This document shows, one piece after another, positions 1 through 8,165 of a stretch of DNA of 12,640 bases (its first letter is position 1; every line of letters starts with the position of its first letter). The translations under genes and the position numbers were made by a program. The notes under the pieces were generated by a model. The model saw nothing but the letters and a program-made list of their open reading frames with translations, did no database searches and had not been told where the DNA came from. Source of the stretch: Methylophaga sp. (GTDB lineage Bacteria; Pseudomonadota; Gammaproteobacteria; Nitrosococcales; Methylophagaceae); NCBI GenBank assembly GCA_013139345.1, contig WTAY01000251.1, positions 1-12,640 of the forward strand. The letters are read 5' to 3'.

Positions 1-2869
1 CTTTTGGTTTTAAACAGTTGAGTATCAGATGACGTATCCATACATTAAGTAAATGGTTGCCTTTGGTTTTGCCCATTTGATAATTAAATAAGCCATCCTC
101 TGAAAGCCCTTCTAACTGCCCTACTAATTGATAGTGTTCAATCTCATAGTCAAATGCGAGTGGCGTTAAAAATGACTCTGGGTAATCTGGCAATAATTTA
201 TCCGTAAATTCTTCCACCTTATCGCTTTGATCGGAAAAGACCTTTTCACCTATCTGTCCTTGAGGTAGCACGCCTGTCGCCTTAATCACGTTGAGTGCAT
301 CATTAAGATCTTTATCTTGTAAGCGATATGTTAATAACTGCTGGCGAAGTGACCATGCTTGCAAGCCATCAAGAGCAAAGGGTTCTCGTGTTTCTAATTG
401 GTCATCATCAGTTTCAAGCCGTAGCCCTAATCGCTCTTGCAATAAATAACGTGCGGGGTGACTGAAGAATTTAAGGAGTTGATTCAGGTTAATATTTTTC
501 CATGAGTCATCTGCATCTGGCAAGGCATTTTCAAACCAGTTATTTTCCGTATTAATGTCTTTTTTATCTGGGGGGCAATGTGCTGTGACATAGCTGAACA
601 ATTTCTCATCCGTTTGATCAAAATAGCGTCGACTAAAGGCTTGTAATGGATGCTGTGTTAAAACCTGTTGCCAAACATCTGAGTTTTCATCATCTTCTGT
701 TTCAAAGCTTTGGCGTAATACATCGCGTAAATCACTGACTAATACGGAAGGCGGGATCAATGCATTATCACTAATGCTTGAGCCTACATAGCTAATATAA
801 AGGTGTGATTGTGCTGAAAGTAATGATTCTAAAAATAAGTAACGGTCATCGTCACGGCGACTACGGTCCCCTTTTCTAAAGTCATAGGATAGTAAGTCAA
901 AGCCTGCGGTTGGCTGCCTGCGTGGATAGCTTTCATCATTCATTCCAATCAAACACACAACGGGGAATGGAATGCTTCGCATCGGAACCATGCCACAAAA
1001 TGTAACGCCATGGCCCATAAAACGGCTCAATGTCTGACTACTATCTAAATGACCATTGAGCCATTCTTCGACAAGATCAATGTTCATCGGGTTATCGAAC
1101 TGTGCCAATGCTGTCGTTTCTACTAGTGCATCTAGTGATTTTCTAATCACTAACAATTCGGTTTCATCACTGCCTTGCTCTGCTGTGGCAACAAAAAAAT
1201 CATCTAACAGTCGTAATAAATGCTGTTGCCATTGCTCCGCATTAAACATGCCTTTCAAGCGTTTACGCCAACGATCAAGCTTATCAACAAAGGCACATAA
1301 TTGAGCCATTGTTTCAGCACGTTCGCCACTAATGCCATCAAAACCTAATTTATCATCGAATAGGCCCCAGTTTTCAGCCTCCATATTGAGTGGCATGGCA
1401 TAACCTAATAACAAACGGTCTAAACCTGCTCGCCATGTGTTGGCTTCTATTTCCGGCAGGCCTAGGCTCGCTTTATCTTCGGCAGACAGTCCCCAACGTG
1501 TTTGCGTGTCTCGTAACCATGTTCGAATAAGTTCTATTTGGTCTTCATAGAGTGAAAAGCGCTTTTGAATTGCAGGGCAGTCTAATAATGCCATCACCGT
1601 CTCAACATCAAACCGAGATTGAGGTAAATCTAAAAGACTCGCAAATGCAGAAAGTACTGGGCTTTGTCGTTGAAGCCCTCCGTCCGCAATGCCATGAGGA
1701 ATGTAATGTTCTTTTGATGCACAGGAAAAGACTGCATCTATCCACGGAGTATAAAGCTCAATGTCAGGAGTCATTACAACAATATCTGTCGGCGATAAAT
1801 CTGGGTGACGCTCAAACAATGCTAACAATTGATCATGTAACACTTCAATTTCACGCATGGCACTATGACAGGAGTGAATCATGATTGAGTCATCGTCATC
1901 TGCTATTACATGCTTATACTCATCGCTGTTAACATCTCTTAGCGTATAAATATCCTGTTGCAATAGCCCCAATAAGTGTTCATTTTCAACCGGCATAAAG
2001 AGAGATTCTTCTTCCGGTTGTGTCTCTTGTAACTGATCAAAAAACTCTTGCCCTTGTTTACCTAAACTCGCTAATAATGGATGACCACTGACTAAATAAT
2101 CAGCCTGTTCAGGTGAATCAATTAACCGTTGTGTTTGTGTTTTTTGATCGACAAGATCACCCCAATACTCTTCACTGGGTGATAGAAAGTACAAGGTAAC
2201 ATCACAATGCCTTGCCATGAGCTTAAATAAATCTAAATACACGGGAGGTAATGCTGAAATGCCAAAAATAGCCATGCGAGAAGGTAGCTGGGCGGGACGT
2301 TGTTCAATTGATGATAAATACGTTTGCAACTGAACCAGTAAGTTTGCCCGATGCATCGGTATATCATCGCCATCAGTCAGCTGTTGCCACAACATTGCCT
2401 GCCAGTGTGGCTTGTCACCCTGCTCCCACGCTTGGATCCAATCAGGGCGATACATAAGATATTGATCAAAGGTATCAGCGATACGATGAGCCAAGCCATA
2501 ACGCTTTAAGGGTTCATCAGTCTGACCGAGATAGGCATCTATTGATTCAAACCCAGCCAGCTCTCGACATTGTGGTAATAGTTCAAACAATCGCCATGTC
2601 ATCGCATCCGTCGAAAAAGAGGACTGTTTAGGAATATTAGGTAATAACTGTCGGAATAATGCCCAGATATAGGCGGAGGGATATGGGAAATCAATATGAC
2701 TAACAACGCCATGAGATTGAGCTAGAAACAATGATAACCAGCGAGTGAGTTCATTACTCTGAACAATCACGGTTTCAGCTTCTAATGGCGGTAAAGGCTC
2801 TGACTGCTGTCGTTCGGCAAGGTGCGCCGCTAACTGCACCATATTATTACTATAAACAACCTTAAACAT
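1..2869 (-). CDS. recC: RecBCD exonuclease V subunit gamma, RecC (3' part cut by window edge)
   Basis: RecC is the Chi-scanning subunit of the RecBCD helicase-nuclease, which resects double-strand breaks for RecA recombination and degrades foreign linear DNA. I translated the minus strand from ATG 2869-2867 and spot-checked the frame at several points: about 956 codons without a stop, against 1122 residues in E. coli RecC as I recall it, so roughly the last 150-170 residues lie beyond position 1. Recognisable blocks are VIVQSNELTRW (about residues 34-44), IDFPYPSAYIW (59-69), FDQYLMYRPDW (134-144) and, later, FPVVCLIGMNDESYPRR. No Walker A motif was noticed, consistent with RecC being a degenerate helicase. 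The start follows an AAAGGAAAGG-like ribosome binding site. recC diverges from yaeQ. In relatives recB and recD lie downstream, which here would be outside the window. Several residues reported to contact Chi in E. coli RecC differ (see findings). Confidence 0.96.
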   Translation of the reverse strand, partial: MFKVVYSNNMVQLAAHLAERQQSEPLPPLEAETVIVQSNELTRWLSLFLAQSHGVVSHIDFPYPSAYIWALFRQLLPNIPKQSSFSTDAMTWRLFELLPQCRELAGFESIDAYLGQTDEPLKRYGLAHRIADTFDQYLMYRPDWIQAWEQGDKPHWQAMLWQQLTDGDDIPMHRANLLVQLQTYLSSIEQRPAQLPSRMAIFGISALPPVYLDLFKLMARHCDVTLYFLSPSEEYWGDLVDQKTQTQRLIDSPEQADYLVSGHPLLASLGKQGQEFFDQLQETQPEEESLFMPVENEHLLGLLQQDIYTLRDVNSDEYKHVIADDDDSIMIHSCHSAMREIEVLHDQLLALFERHPDLSPTDIVVMTPDIELYTPWIDAVFSCASKEHYIPHGIADGGLQRQSPVLSAFASLLDLPQSRFDVETVMALLDCPAIQKRFSLYEDQIELIRTWLRDTQTRWGLSAEDKASLGLPEIEANTWRAGLDRLLLGYAMPLNMEAENWGLFDDKLGFDGISGERAETMAQLCAFVDKLDRWRKRLKGMFNAEQWQQHLLRLLDDFFVATAEQGSDETELLVIRKSLDALVETTALAQFDNPMNIDLVEEWLNGHLDSSQTLSRFMGHGVTFCGMVPMRSIPFPVVCLIGMNDESYPRRQPTAGFDLLSYDFRKGDRSRRDDDRYLFLESLLSAQSHLYISYVGSSISDNALIPPSVLVSDLRDVLRQSFETEDDENSDVWQQVLTQHPLQAFSRRYFDQTDEKLFSYVTAHCPPDKKDINTENNWFENALPDADDSWKNINLNQLLKFFSHPARYLLQERLGLRLETDDDQLETREPFALDGLQAWSLRQQLLTYRLQDKDLNDALNVIKATGVLPQGQIGEKVFSDQSDKVEEFTDKLLPDYPESFLTPLAFDYEIEHYQLVGQLEGLSEDGLFNYQMGKTKGNHLLNVWIRHLILNCLKPK

Positions 2870-2898
2870 GCCCGACGCCTTTCCTTTTGTGAAGTAAT

Positions 2899-2904
2899 AT
2901 CATA
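2899..2904 (-). promoter_or_regulatory. possible recC -10 box
   Basis: On the minus strand this reads TATGAT, five of six matches to the sigma70 -10 consensus, about 30 bases before the recC start codon. No convincing -35 hexamer lies at the right distance upstream, so this is a weak call. It sits in the 166-bp divergent intergenic region shared with yaeQ. Confidence 0.3.
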
Positions 2905-2977
2905 CGTGAAGAAACCAAGCGTTACACTATCTTTAAACCGTAAAAATTAGGCTTATTATTTAATTTAAGAAAAATCA

Positions 2978-3006
2978 TTATTTCATCCGTAGAAATACTC
3001 TACAAT
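2978..3006 (+). promoter_or_regulatory. possible yaeQ sigma70 promoter
   Basis: A good -10 match TACAAT (3001-3006) is preceded, after 17 bases, by a poor -35 (TTATTT, 2978-2983). The region is AT-rich. Transcription would start near 3013, giving a leader of about 23 bases. The -10 is convincing by eye and the -35 is not. Confidence 0.35.
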
Positions 3007-3035
3007 TACCCCTTCTAACTCAAGTAATAGCACCT

Positions 3036-3560
3036 ATGGCAATTAGCTCAACGATCAATAAACTATCTCTTAATATTGCCAATATGGATAGTCATTATTA
3101 TGAAAGCCATGACTTAACGGTTGCACAGCACCCTTCTGAAACTGATTTTCGTTTTATGATTCGGCTAATTGCATTTATGGCCAATGCCAGTGAGCGACTT
3201 AGTTTCACTAAAGGAATCGCCAGTGATGATGAACCAGATCTCTGGCAGAAATCACTGACTGATGAGATTGAACTATGGATAGACTTAGGTCAACCCGATG
3301 AAAAAAGAATTCGTAAAGCCTGTGGCCGTGCCAAACAAGTGATTATTTATACCTACCATGAAAAAAAAGCGACAGTATGGTGGCAACAACAAAAAGAAAA
3401 GTGCCAGCGCTTTAAAAACCTCAAGGTTATTCATATTAACGCTGAAGGTGTAGAGGCAATGCTGAAACGCTCAATGCAACTGCAATGCAATATTCAAGAT
3501 GGAGAAATCTATTTAAGTGATGATAATTTCAATTTCACTGTAACAATGGACAGGCTTTAA
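3036..3560 (+). CDS. yaeQ: YaeQ family protein
   Basis: This 174-residue protein closely matches the YaeQ family in length and motifs. It has the N-terminal core 'MAISSTINKLSLNIANMD', HPSET (32-36), ERLSFTKG (53-60), DDEP (64-67), WIDLGQPDEKRIRKA (81-95), WWQQQ (115-119) and the closing QDGEIYLSD (154-162). From family knowledge, YaeQ has a PD-(D/E)XK nuclease-like fold but no firmly established biochemical activity; E. coli yaeQ has been linked to suppression of RfaH loss. The start at 3036 fits the family N-terminus exactly, although I see no good Shine-Dalgarno before it (AAGTAATAGCACCT precedes the ATG). The gene is monocistronic, divergent from recC, and followed by non-coding repeats. 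It is predicted to be cytoplasmic, with no signal peptide or membrane segment. Confidence 0.93.
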   Translation: MAISSTINKLSLNIANMDSHYYESHDLTVAQHPSETDFRFMIRLIAFMANASERLSFTKGIASDDEPDLWQKSLTDEIELWIDLGQPDEKRIRKACGRAKQVIIYTYHEKKATVWWQQQKEKCQRFKNLKVIHINAEGVEAMLKRSMQLQCNIQDGEIYLSDDNFNFTVTMDRL

Positions 3561-3576
3561 GCTTTATTGGAACTAT

Positions 3577-3658
3577 CCCCCTCATCCCAACCTTCTCCCT
3601 CAAGGGAGAAGGAGCAAGGTCTTACTCCCTCTCCTATTGGAGAGGGCTGGGGTGAGGA
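3577..3658. repeat. REP-like double-hairpin repeat
   Basis: This is a compact three-stem palindrome. Outer arms CCTCATCCCAACC (3580-3592) and GGCTGGGGTGAGG (3645-3657) pair with few mismatches. Inside are a 10-bp stem with a two-base tip (3591-3612, CCTTCTCCCT/AGGGAGAAGG) and an 8-bp stem with loop TATT (3627-3646, CCCTCTCC/GGAGAGGG). The sequence style, CCCTCAYCCCARCC plus TCTCCC, is that of an interspersed extragenic repeat common in many proteobacterial genomes. It lies just after the yaeQ stop and is not followed by a T-tract, so it is not a typical intrinsic terminator, though it could stabilise the mRNA 3' end. Together with the next repeat it fills most of the 338-bp gene-free stretch 3561-3898; the remainder (3659-3721 and 3817-3898) shows nothing I can identify. 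Confidence 0.85.
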
Positions 3659-3721
3659 GATAAAACTAAGGATTGAAACGCGTTTTGATACATTTCGTCA
3701 AAAAGACACAGGATTCACCTC

Positions 3722-3816
3722 GTCATTCCAGTATGCTTTTAGCTGGAACCTGCTCAAGACAATAGGTTCTCGATAAAGCGTGTACTCAGCTTGATTGGTT
3801 AACACTTGAGAGTAGC
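3722..3816 (+). repeat. interspersed structured repeat, copy 1
   Basis: This 95-bp element begins GTCATTCCAG and aligns along its full length to 8358-8451, with about 79% identity by hand count and one single-base gap. Its left half folds into either of two mutually exclusive stems: TTCCAG/CTGGAA (3726-3731 with 3743-3748) or GAACCT/AGGTTC (3746-3751 with 3764-3769). Both stems are preserved in the second copy by paired base changes. The right end is decayed: ATGAC, present in copy 2, reads GTAGC here. The outer TACCC-type ends that surround copy 2 are absent. It is non-coding and lies downstream of both convergent genes, yaeQ and sqr. Confidence 0.8.
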
Positions 3817-3898
3817 TCGAGTTATAAGCGATGCTTCTTCAAATAGTTTAGGCTCACCTAATATAGGTTGGGGCTTAATCGTGTCACTTTATCAACGG

Positions 3899-5170
3899 TT
3901 ATTTTGTCTTGCCAATCCCTAATAGTTTCAAAAAGAACTTTTCAAAAACAGGTTCTGATGATCCTTTTTTCATTTTATAAATAAAGTATTTCTCGAAACC
4001 TATTTTGGCTATTCGTACCCATTTACCTTTTTTCATCCACGCTGTATTACGTGGTGGAATTTGAGGCATAGCAACAAAAGCAGCACCAGAGTGGCCTAAG
4101 TCAGCCAAACAAATCGCATTCCATGTTGCTTTAGCATGCACTTCTTTGCCTTCAATAACCGCTTTAATATTCTCGACTGAAGCCGTTGCCATACTCTCAA
4201 TCATATAGCCTGTTTTAGGTGCGCCAACCGGTAAAGGGGTTGCTTCAACAGGAGCAATAGCAATGCAGACACCAACGCCGTATATATTGGGATATTTGGG
4301 ATTACGTTGATACTCATCTACTTTAATAAAACCACGAGGGTTTACCGCCTCATCACCTAGGTTGGCAACACAATCAACACCTTTAAAAGCAGGTAACATC
4401 ATGGAATAGTTGAAAGGGAGTTGGTGAGTTTTAATGGTTTCGGCTTGATCATTCACTTCTTCAACAATCATTTTACCTTTAGTTACTTTTGATACTTTGG
4501 CATTTGTAATCCATTTAATATCATTGTTTCTAAATTCTGATTCTAATAGACCTTTAGAGTCACCAACACCACCTAAGCCAAGATGACCGATATAAGGTTC
4601 TGAAGTAACAAATGTCATGGGGACTTGATCACGAATTTTAGCTTTACGTAATGCACGGTTCATAATGAAAGCAAATTCGTAAGCGGGTCCGTAACATGAT
4701 GCCGCTTGAACGGCTCCAACAACGATTGGGCCTGGTTTTTTAACAAAGTCTTGCCATGACACATACGCTTTTTCTGCATGGTCAACACTACAAATTGATT
4801 CTGTATGGCCTTCAGGACCTAAACCCTCAATGGCTTCAAAGTCTAATTTTGGGCCTGTTGCAACAATTAAAAAGTCATAATTTAATGTTGTGCCATCGCC
4901 TAAAAGTACCCGGTTTTCTTCAGCTTTAATCTCATTGACACCGGCTGATGAAAAGGTGATTCCTTTTTTCGACAAATAAGGTTCGATATCGAAACTTATA
5001 TCTTCACGCTTTCTCCAGCCGATAGCAACCCAAGGGTTACTCGGTACGAAATGAAAGGCGGGGGTGTTTGAAACAACTGTAATATCATGCTCTTTCCCTA
5101 GTGCTGCCCGAGCCTCATACGCAGCAGGTAATCCACCTGTGCTAGCTCCGATTACAATTATATGTGCCAT
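3899..5170 (-). CDS. sqr: sulfide:quinone oxidoreductase
   Basis: This 423-residue FAD protein of the two-dinucleotide-binding-domain (pyridine nucleotide-disulfide reductase-like) superfamily oxidises sulfide and passes electrons to membrane quinone. It resembles Acidithiobacillus ferrooxidans SQR throughout. All three catalytic cysteines of that enzyme have counterparts: Cys127 (ESICSVDH), Cys159 (AASCYGPAYE) and Cys354 (WNAICLADLG). Other landmarks are the FAD-binding start MAHIIVIGASTGG, FHFVPSNPWVAIGW (39-52), LIVATGPKLDFE (101-112), EPYIGHLG (191-198) and GAPKTGYMIE (316-325). The C-terminal basic amphipathic stretch after residue 380 fits peripheral membrane attachment. Position 10 is Ser where the GxGxxG motif usually has Gly. 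An AGAGGTCAGG-like ribosome binding site precedes the start. It lies 68 bp after hslO on the same strand; it may be co-transcribed, or have its own promoter that I could not identify. Confidence 0.93.
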   Translation of the reverse strand: MAHIIVIGASTGGLPAAYEARAALGKEHDITVVSNTPAFHFVPSNPWVAIGWRKREDISFDIEPYLSKKGITFSSAGVNEIKAEENRVLLGDGTTLNYDFLIVATGPKLDFEAIEGLGPEGHTESICSVDHAEKAYVSWQDFVKKPGPIVVGAVQAASCYGPAYEFAFIMNRALRKAKIRDQVPMTFVTSEPYIGHLGLGGVGDSKGLLESEFRNNDIKWITNAKVSKVTKGKMIVEEVNDQAETIKTHQLPFNYSMMLPAFKGVDCVANLGDEAVNPRGFIKVDEYQRNPKYPNIYGVGVCIAIAPVEATPLPVGAPKTGYMIESMATASVENIKAVIEGKEVHAKATWNAICLADLGHSGAAFVAMPQIPPRNTAWMKKGKWVRIAKIGFEKYFIYKMKKGSSEPVFEKFFLKLLGIGKTK

Positions 5171-5238
5171 CCTGACCTGACCTCTTGCTATATTAGAAAA
5201 TGATGATGTTTAATTATTACACTTTAAACCAGTGAAAG

Positions 5239-6159
5239 CTAGTGTACTGTTTTGGACTCAGAATTTGCTCGCGGTGTAGCAGAAAATAGTCGTGTTACAT
5301 CCACTTTATCAAACTGATAATGTTCGTTGCAGAACTCACAAGCCACTTCAATTTTGCCTTGTTCTTCTAATAATGCCTTTGCATCATTCTCACCCAACAA
5401 ACCAATTGTTTCTCCAACACGTTCTCGTGAACAATTGCATGAGAAACTCAAATCTGTTGTTGCCAGTAATCGACATTCTTCTTCATGGAATAGGCGATGA
5501 AGTAATGTACCAGCTCCTAGTTCTAATAACTCCATAGGTTTAACCGTTGAAGCCAAGTGACTGATGCGAGACCAGTGTTCTTCATCTTCTTCTTTATCGT
5601 GATTATCAGTGCTTGGTAATTGTTGTAAAAACAAACCCGATACCGACTTAGAGTCAGCCGCCAGCCAAATACGGGTATCTAGTTGCTCTGATTGTTTGAA
5701 ATAGGTTTCTAATACACTTGAAATAGAGTCGCCTTCTAAGCTCACAACACCTTGGTATGGCTGTTTTGAACCTTCTACATCAATAGTAATTGCTAACGCA
5801 CCCTCACCCATCACTTCAGACAAGCTCGCATCATCAGCCACGTCACCATCCCACTGTGCAAATGCTCGTAGAGTATTTTCGCTGGTACATTCCACCATCA
5901 TTAATGTCACAGGGCCTGATGATTTAATTTGAAGGACTAAGCGACATTTAATTTTTACTGTTGCTGCTAATAGTGCGGCGGCAGCCATCATTTCACCAAG
6001 TAGGCGCTCAATAGCAGCAGGATATTCACGGCGGGATGTCACATGCTGCCAGCTCTCAGTCAAATGCACCCATTCACCACGAATAGCGGCATTATCAAAG
6101 ATAAAGCGTTGTAAATTATCAGACTGGAATTCAGCTGAATCTGATGTTGTATCGTTCAT
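5239..6159 (-). CDS. hslO: redox-regulated chaperone Hsp33
   Basis: Hsp33 is a cytoplasmic holdase that becomes active when oxidants release its zinc and form disulfides. The C-terminal zinc site is intact: CNC at 241-243 and CEFC at 274-277, with 30 residues between, as the family requires. N-terminal family blocks are FIFDNAAIRGEWV (19-31), YQGVVSLEGDSI (135-146), YFKQSEQL (153-160) and HRLFHEEE (221-228). I start the gene at ATG 6159 (306 residues) because GGA lies 7 bases upstream and homologues begin shortly before the DNLQRFIF block. An in-frame ATG at 6204 would instead translate a transcription terminator and is rejected. An acidic insert near KEEDEEHW (189-196) is longer than in E. 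coli Hsp33. It follows htpG on the same strand, separated by that terminator. Confidence 0.95.
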   Translation of the reverse strand: MNDTTSDSAEFQSDNLQRFIFDNAAIRGEWVHLTESWQHVTSRREYPAAIERLLGEMMAAAALLAATVKIKCRLVLQIKSSGPVTLMMVECTSENTLRAFAQWDGDVADDASLSEVMGEGALAITIDVEGSKQPYQGVVSLEGDSISSVLETYFKQSEQLDTRIWLAADSKSVSGLFLQQLPSTDNHDKEEDEEHWSRISHLASTVKPMELLELGAGTLLHRLFHEEECRLLATTDLSFSCNCSRERVGETIGLLGENDAKALLEEQGKIEVACEFCNEHYQFDKVDVTRLFSATPRANSESKTVH

Positions 6160-6169
6160 AGTTTTTTCC

Positions 6170-6204
6170 AAAAAAAATGCTGGATAGATGTGTCTACCCA
6201 GCAT
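6170..6204 (-). terminator. intrinsic terminator between htpG and hslO
   Basis: Read on the minus strand, a 12-bp stem ATGCTGGGTAGA / TCTATCCAGCAT with one G-U pair and loop CACA (6177-6204) is followed by a run of eight T (6177-6170). It lies 37 bases after the htpG stop. The T-tract runs directly into the hslO ribosome binding site and ends 10 bases before its start codon. This is a textbook intrinsic terminator in an unusual position. Confidence 0.9.
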
Positions 6205-6240
6205 TTTAACTTAGCTATGACATTTCTGCCGATTGAGTTA

Positions 6241-8157
6241 TTACTTTGTTAACGTTAACAGTAACTCATTTAAGCGTTTCACATAGCTTGCAGGATCTTC
6301 TAAAGAGCCACCTTCAGCTAAAAGTGCTTGATCAAACAAGATTGAAGACCAGTCTGCAAAACGTGAATCATCTGACTCTGCTTTCAAACGTTCAACCATT
6401 GGATGCTCTGGGTTCAATTCAAAGATAGGCTTAGTATCAGGCCCTGTTTGCTGACCAGCCGCCTTAAGCATACGCTCAAGGTTCGCGCTCATATCATTAT
6501 CATCAGCAACTAAACATGCTGGAGAATCTGTTAAACGATGTGTAATACGCACATCTTTTACTTTATCACCCAATGTTGTTTTAACGCGTCCAACTAAATC
6601 TTCGAAGTTTTTATCTGTTTCTTCTTGTGCTTTTTTCTCAGCTTCATCTTCAAGCTCACCAAGATCTAAGTCACCTTTAGCAACAGATTGAAGTTGCTTA
6701 TCATCAAATTCAGTTAATGAGTTTGTTAACCATTCATCAACGCGATCTGCAAGCAATAATACTTCGATACCTTTCTTACGGAAGACTTCAAGATGTGGGC
6801 TATTTTTAGCAGCGGCAAAACTTTCTGCTGTGATGTAATAGATCTTATCTTGTTTATCAACCATGCGACTAACGTAGTCTTCAAGAGATACAGTTTGCTC
6901 TTCTGATCCTGTTTCAGTCGTTGAGAAACGCATTAATTTTGCTAATGCATCTTTATTAGCAAAGTCTTCACCAGCGCCTTCTTTAATGACCTGACCAAAT
7001 TCTTTCCAAAATTCAGCATATTTCTCAGCATCATTATTGGCCATTTTTTTCAATTCGCCCAAGACTTTCTTCACTGATGCAGCACGGATGCTATCAATGA
7101 TTTTACTACCTTGTAGAATTTCACGAGATACATTCAATGGCAAGTCATTAGTATCAATAATACCTCGAACGAATCGTAAGTAACGGGGCATTAATTGATC
7201 TGCATCTTCCATTACAAATACACGTTTCACATACAGTTTTAAACCATGGCTGCTATCACGATCCCATAGATCAAACGGTGCTTTCGATGGAATGAAAAGT
7301 AATGACGTATATTCCGTTTTACCTTCAACTTTATTATGACTCCAGCTTAAAGGATCTTGGAAGTCATGAGAAACCTGTTTGTAGAATTCTTTATAGTCAT
7401 CATCACTGATTTCACTTTTTGATAATGTCCATAATGCGGTCGCTTTATTGACTGTTTCTTCTTCTAAAACAACAGATTCATCAATATTTCCATCTTCATC
7501 TGGAGTAGCCTCTTTTGTCATCACAATCGGTAGATTGATATGATCAGAGTATTTGCTAATGATGTTGCGTAATCGCCAGCTGTTTAAGAACTCATCTTGA
7601 TCTTCACGTAAATGCAATGTGATTTCAGTACCACGTTGTGGCATGTCAATTGTTTCAATTGAAAAGTCGCCCTTACCTTCAGATGTCCATTGCACACCAT
7701 GTTCACTGGTTAAACCAGCACGACGTGTTTTTAATGTTACGTTGTCAGCAATAATAAAGCTTGAGTAGAAACCCACACCAAACTGACCAATTAATTGAGA
7801 ATCTTTCGATTCATCACCGGTCATTTTATCGAAGAATTTTTTAGTACCTGAATTAGCAATCGTACCAATATTGGCAATCACTTCTTCACGGTTCATACCA
7901 ATACCATTATCAGTAATGGTGACTGTTCTTGCATCTTTATCGAAGGCAACATGAATTTTTAATTCAGCATCATCTTCATAAAGCGCATCATCAGATAAGG
8001 CTTCAAAGCGTAATTTATCTGAGGCATCAGCCGCATTTGAAATCAACTCACGTAAAAAGATCTCTTTGTTGCTGTATAACGAGTGGATCATTAGATCCAA
8101 TAATTGTGAAACTTCTGTCTGGAAACCAAGCGTTTCCTTATGTGCATCAACACTCAT
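6241..8157 (-). CDS. htpG: chaperone protein HtpG (bacterial Hsp90)
   Basis: HtpG is a dimeric, ATP-driven cytoplasmic chaperone that works with DnaK in client remodelling. The protein is 638 residues from ATG 8157, against about 624 in E. coli. The GHKL ATPase motifs are clear: FLRELISNAADASDKLR (34-50, with the likely catalytic Glu37 and Asn41), TDNGIGM (82-88), GTIANSGTKKF (98-108) and GQFGVGFYSSF (124-134). The middle domain carries DLPLNVSREILQ, and the C-terminal dimerisation domain ends in SYVKRLNELLLTLTK. I chose ATG 8157 because GGAGG lies 9 bases upstream and it gives the family N-terminus MSVDAHKETLGFQTEV. An in-frame ATG at 8229 lies upstream of the expected transcription start. 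Transcription is from a sigma32-type promoter at 8202-8230. A strong terminator follows the gene. Confidence 0.97.
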   Translation of the reverse strand: MSVDAHKETLGFQTEVSQLLDLMIHSLYSNKEIFLRELISNAADASDKLRFEALSDDALYEDDAELKIHVAFDKDARTVTITDNGIGMNREEVIANIGTIANSGTKKFFDKMTGDESKDSQLIGQFGVGFYSSFIIADNVTLKTRRAGLTSEHGVQWTSEGKGDFSIETIDMPQRGTEITLHLREDQDEFLNSWRLRNIISKYSDHINLPIVMTKEATPDEDGNIDESVVLEEETVNKATALWTLSKSEISDDDYKEFYKQVSHDFQDPLSWSHNKVEGKTEYTSLLFIPSKAPFDLWDRDSSHGLKLYVKRVFVMEDADQLMPRYLRFVRGIIDTNDLPLNVSREILQGSKIIDSIRAASVKKVLGELKKMANNDAEKYAEFWKEFGQVIKEGAGEDFANKDALAKLMRFSTTETGSEEQTVSLEDYVSRMVDKQDKIYYITAESFAAAKNSPHLEVFRKKGIEVLLLADRVDEWLTNSLTEFDDKQLQSVAKGDLDLGELEDEAEKKAQEETDKNFEDLVGRVKTTLGDKVKDVRITHRLTDSPACLVADDNDMSANLERMLKAAGQQTGPDTKPIFELNPEHPMVERLKAESDDSRFADWSSILFDQALLAEGGSLEDPASYVKRLNELLLTLTK

Positions 8158-8165
8158 TAAAATGT

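Noticed and set aside
1056..1884. Plus-strand open frames (1056-1304 and 1552-1884)
   Set aside because: They lie antisense to the continuous recC coding frame, have no ribosome binding sites, and have unnatural composition or no family resemblance.
3567..3776. Small plus-strand open frame after yaeQ
   Set aside because: It is the translation of the REP-like palindrome and the start of the interspersed repeat (low-complexity SPSSQPSPS style), with no proper ribosome binding site.
3856..3868. Small palindrome ACCTA-ATA-TAGGT as an sqr terminator
   Set aside because: The stem has only five base pairs, flanking bases do not extend it, and there is no T-tract on the sqr strand.
5292..5537. Plus-strand open frame inside hslO
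   Set aside because: It is antisense to the well-supported Hsp33 gene and shows no domain.
6160..6204. Upstream ATG at 6204 for hslO (15 extra residues)
   Set aside because: Those codons are the terminator hairpin and T-tract. The ATG at 6159 has the ribosome binding site and fits homologues.
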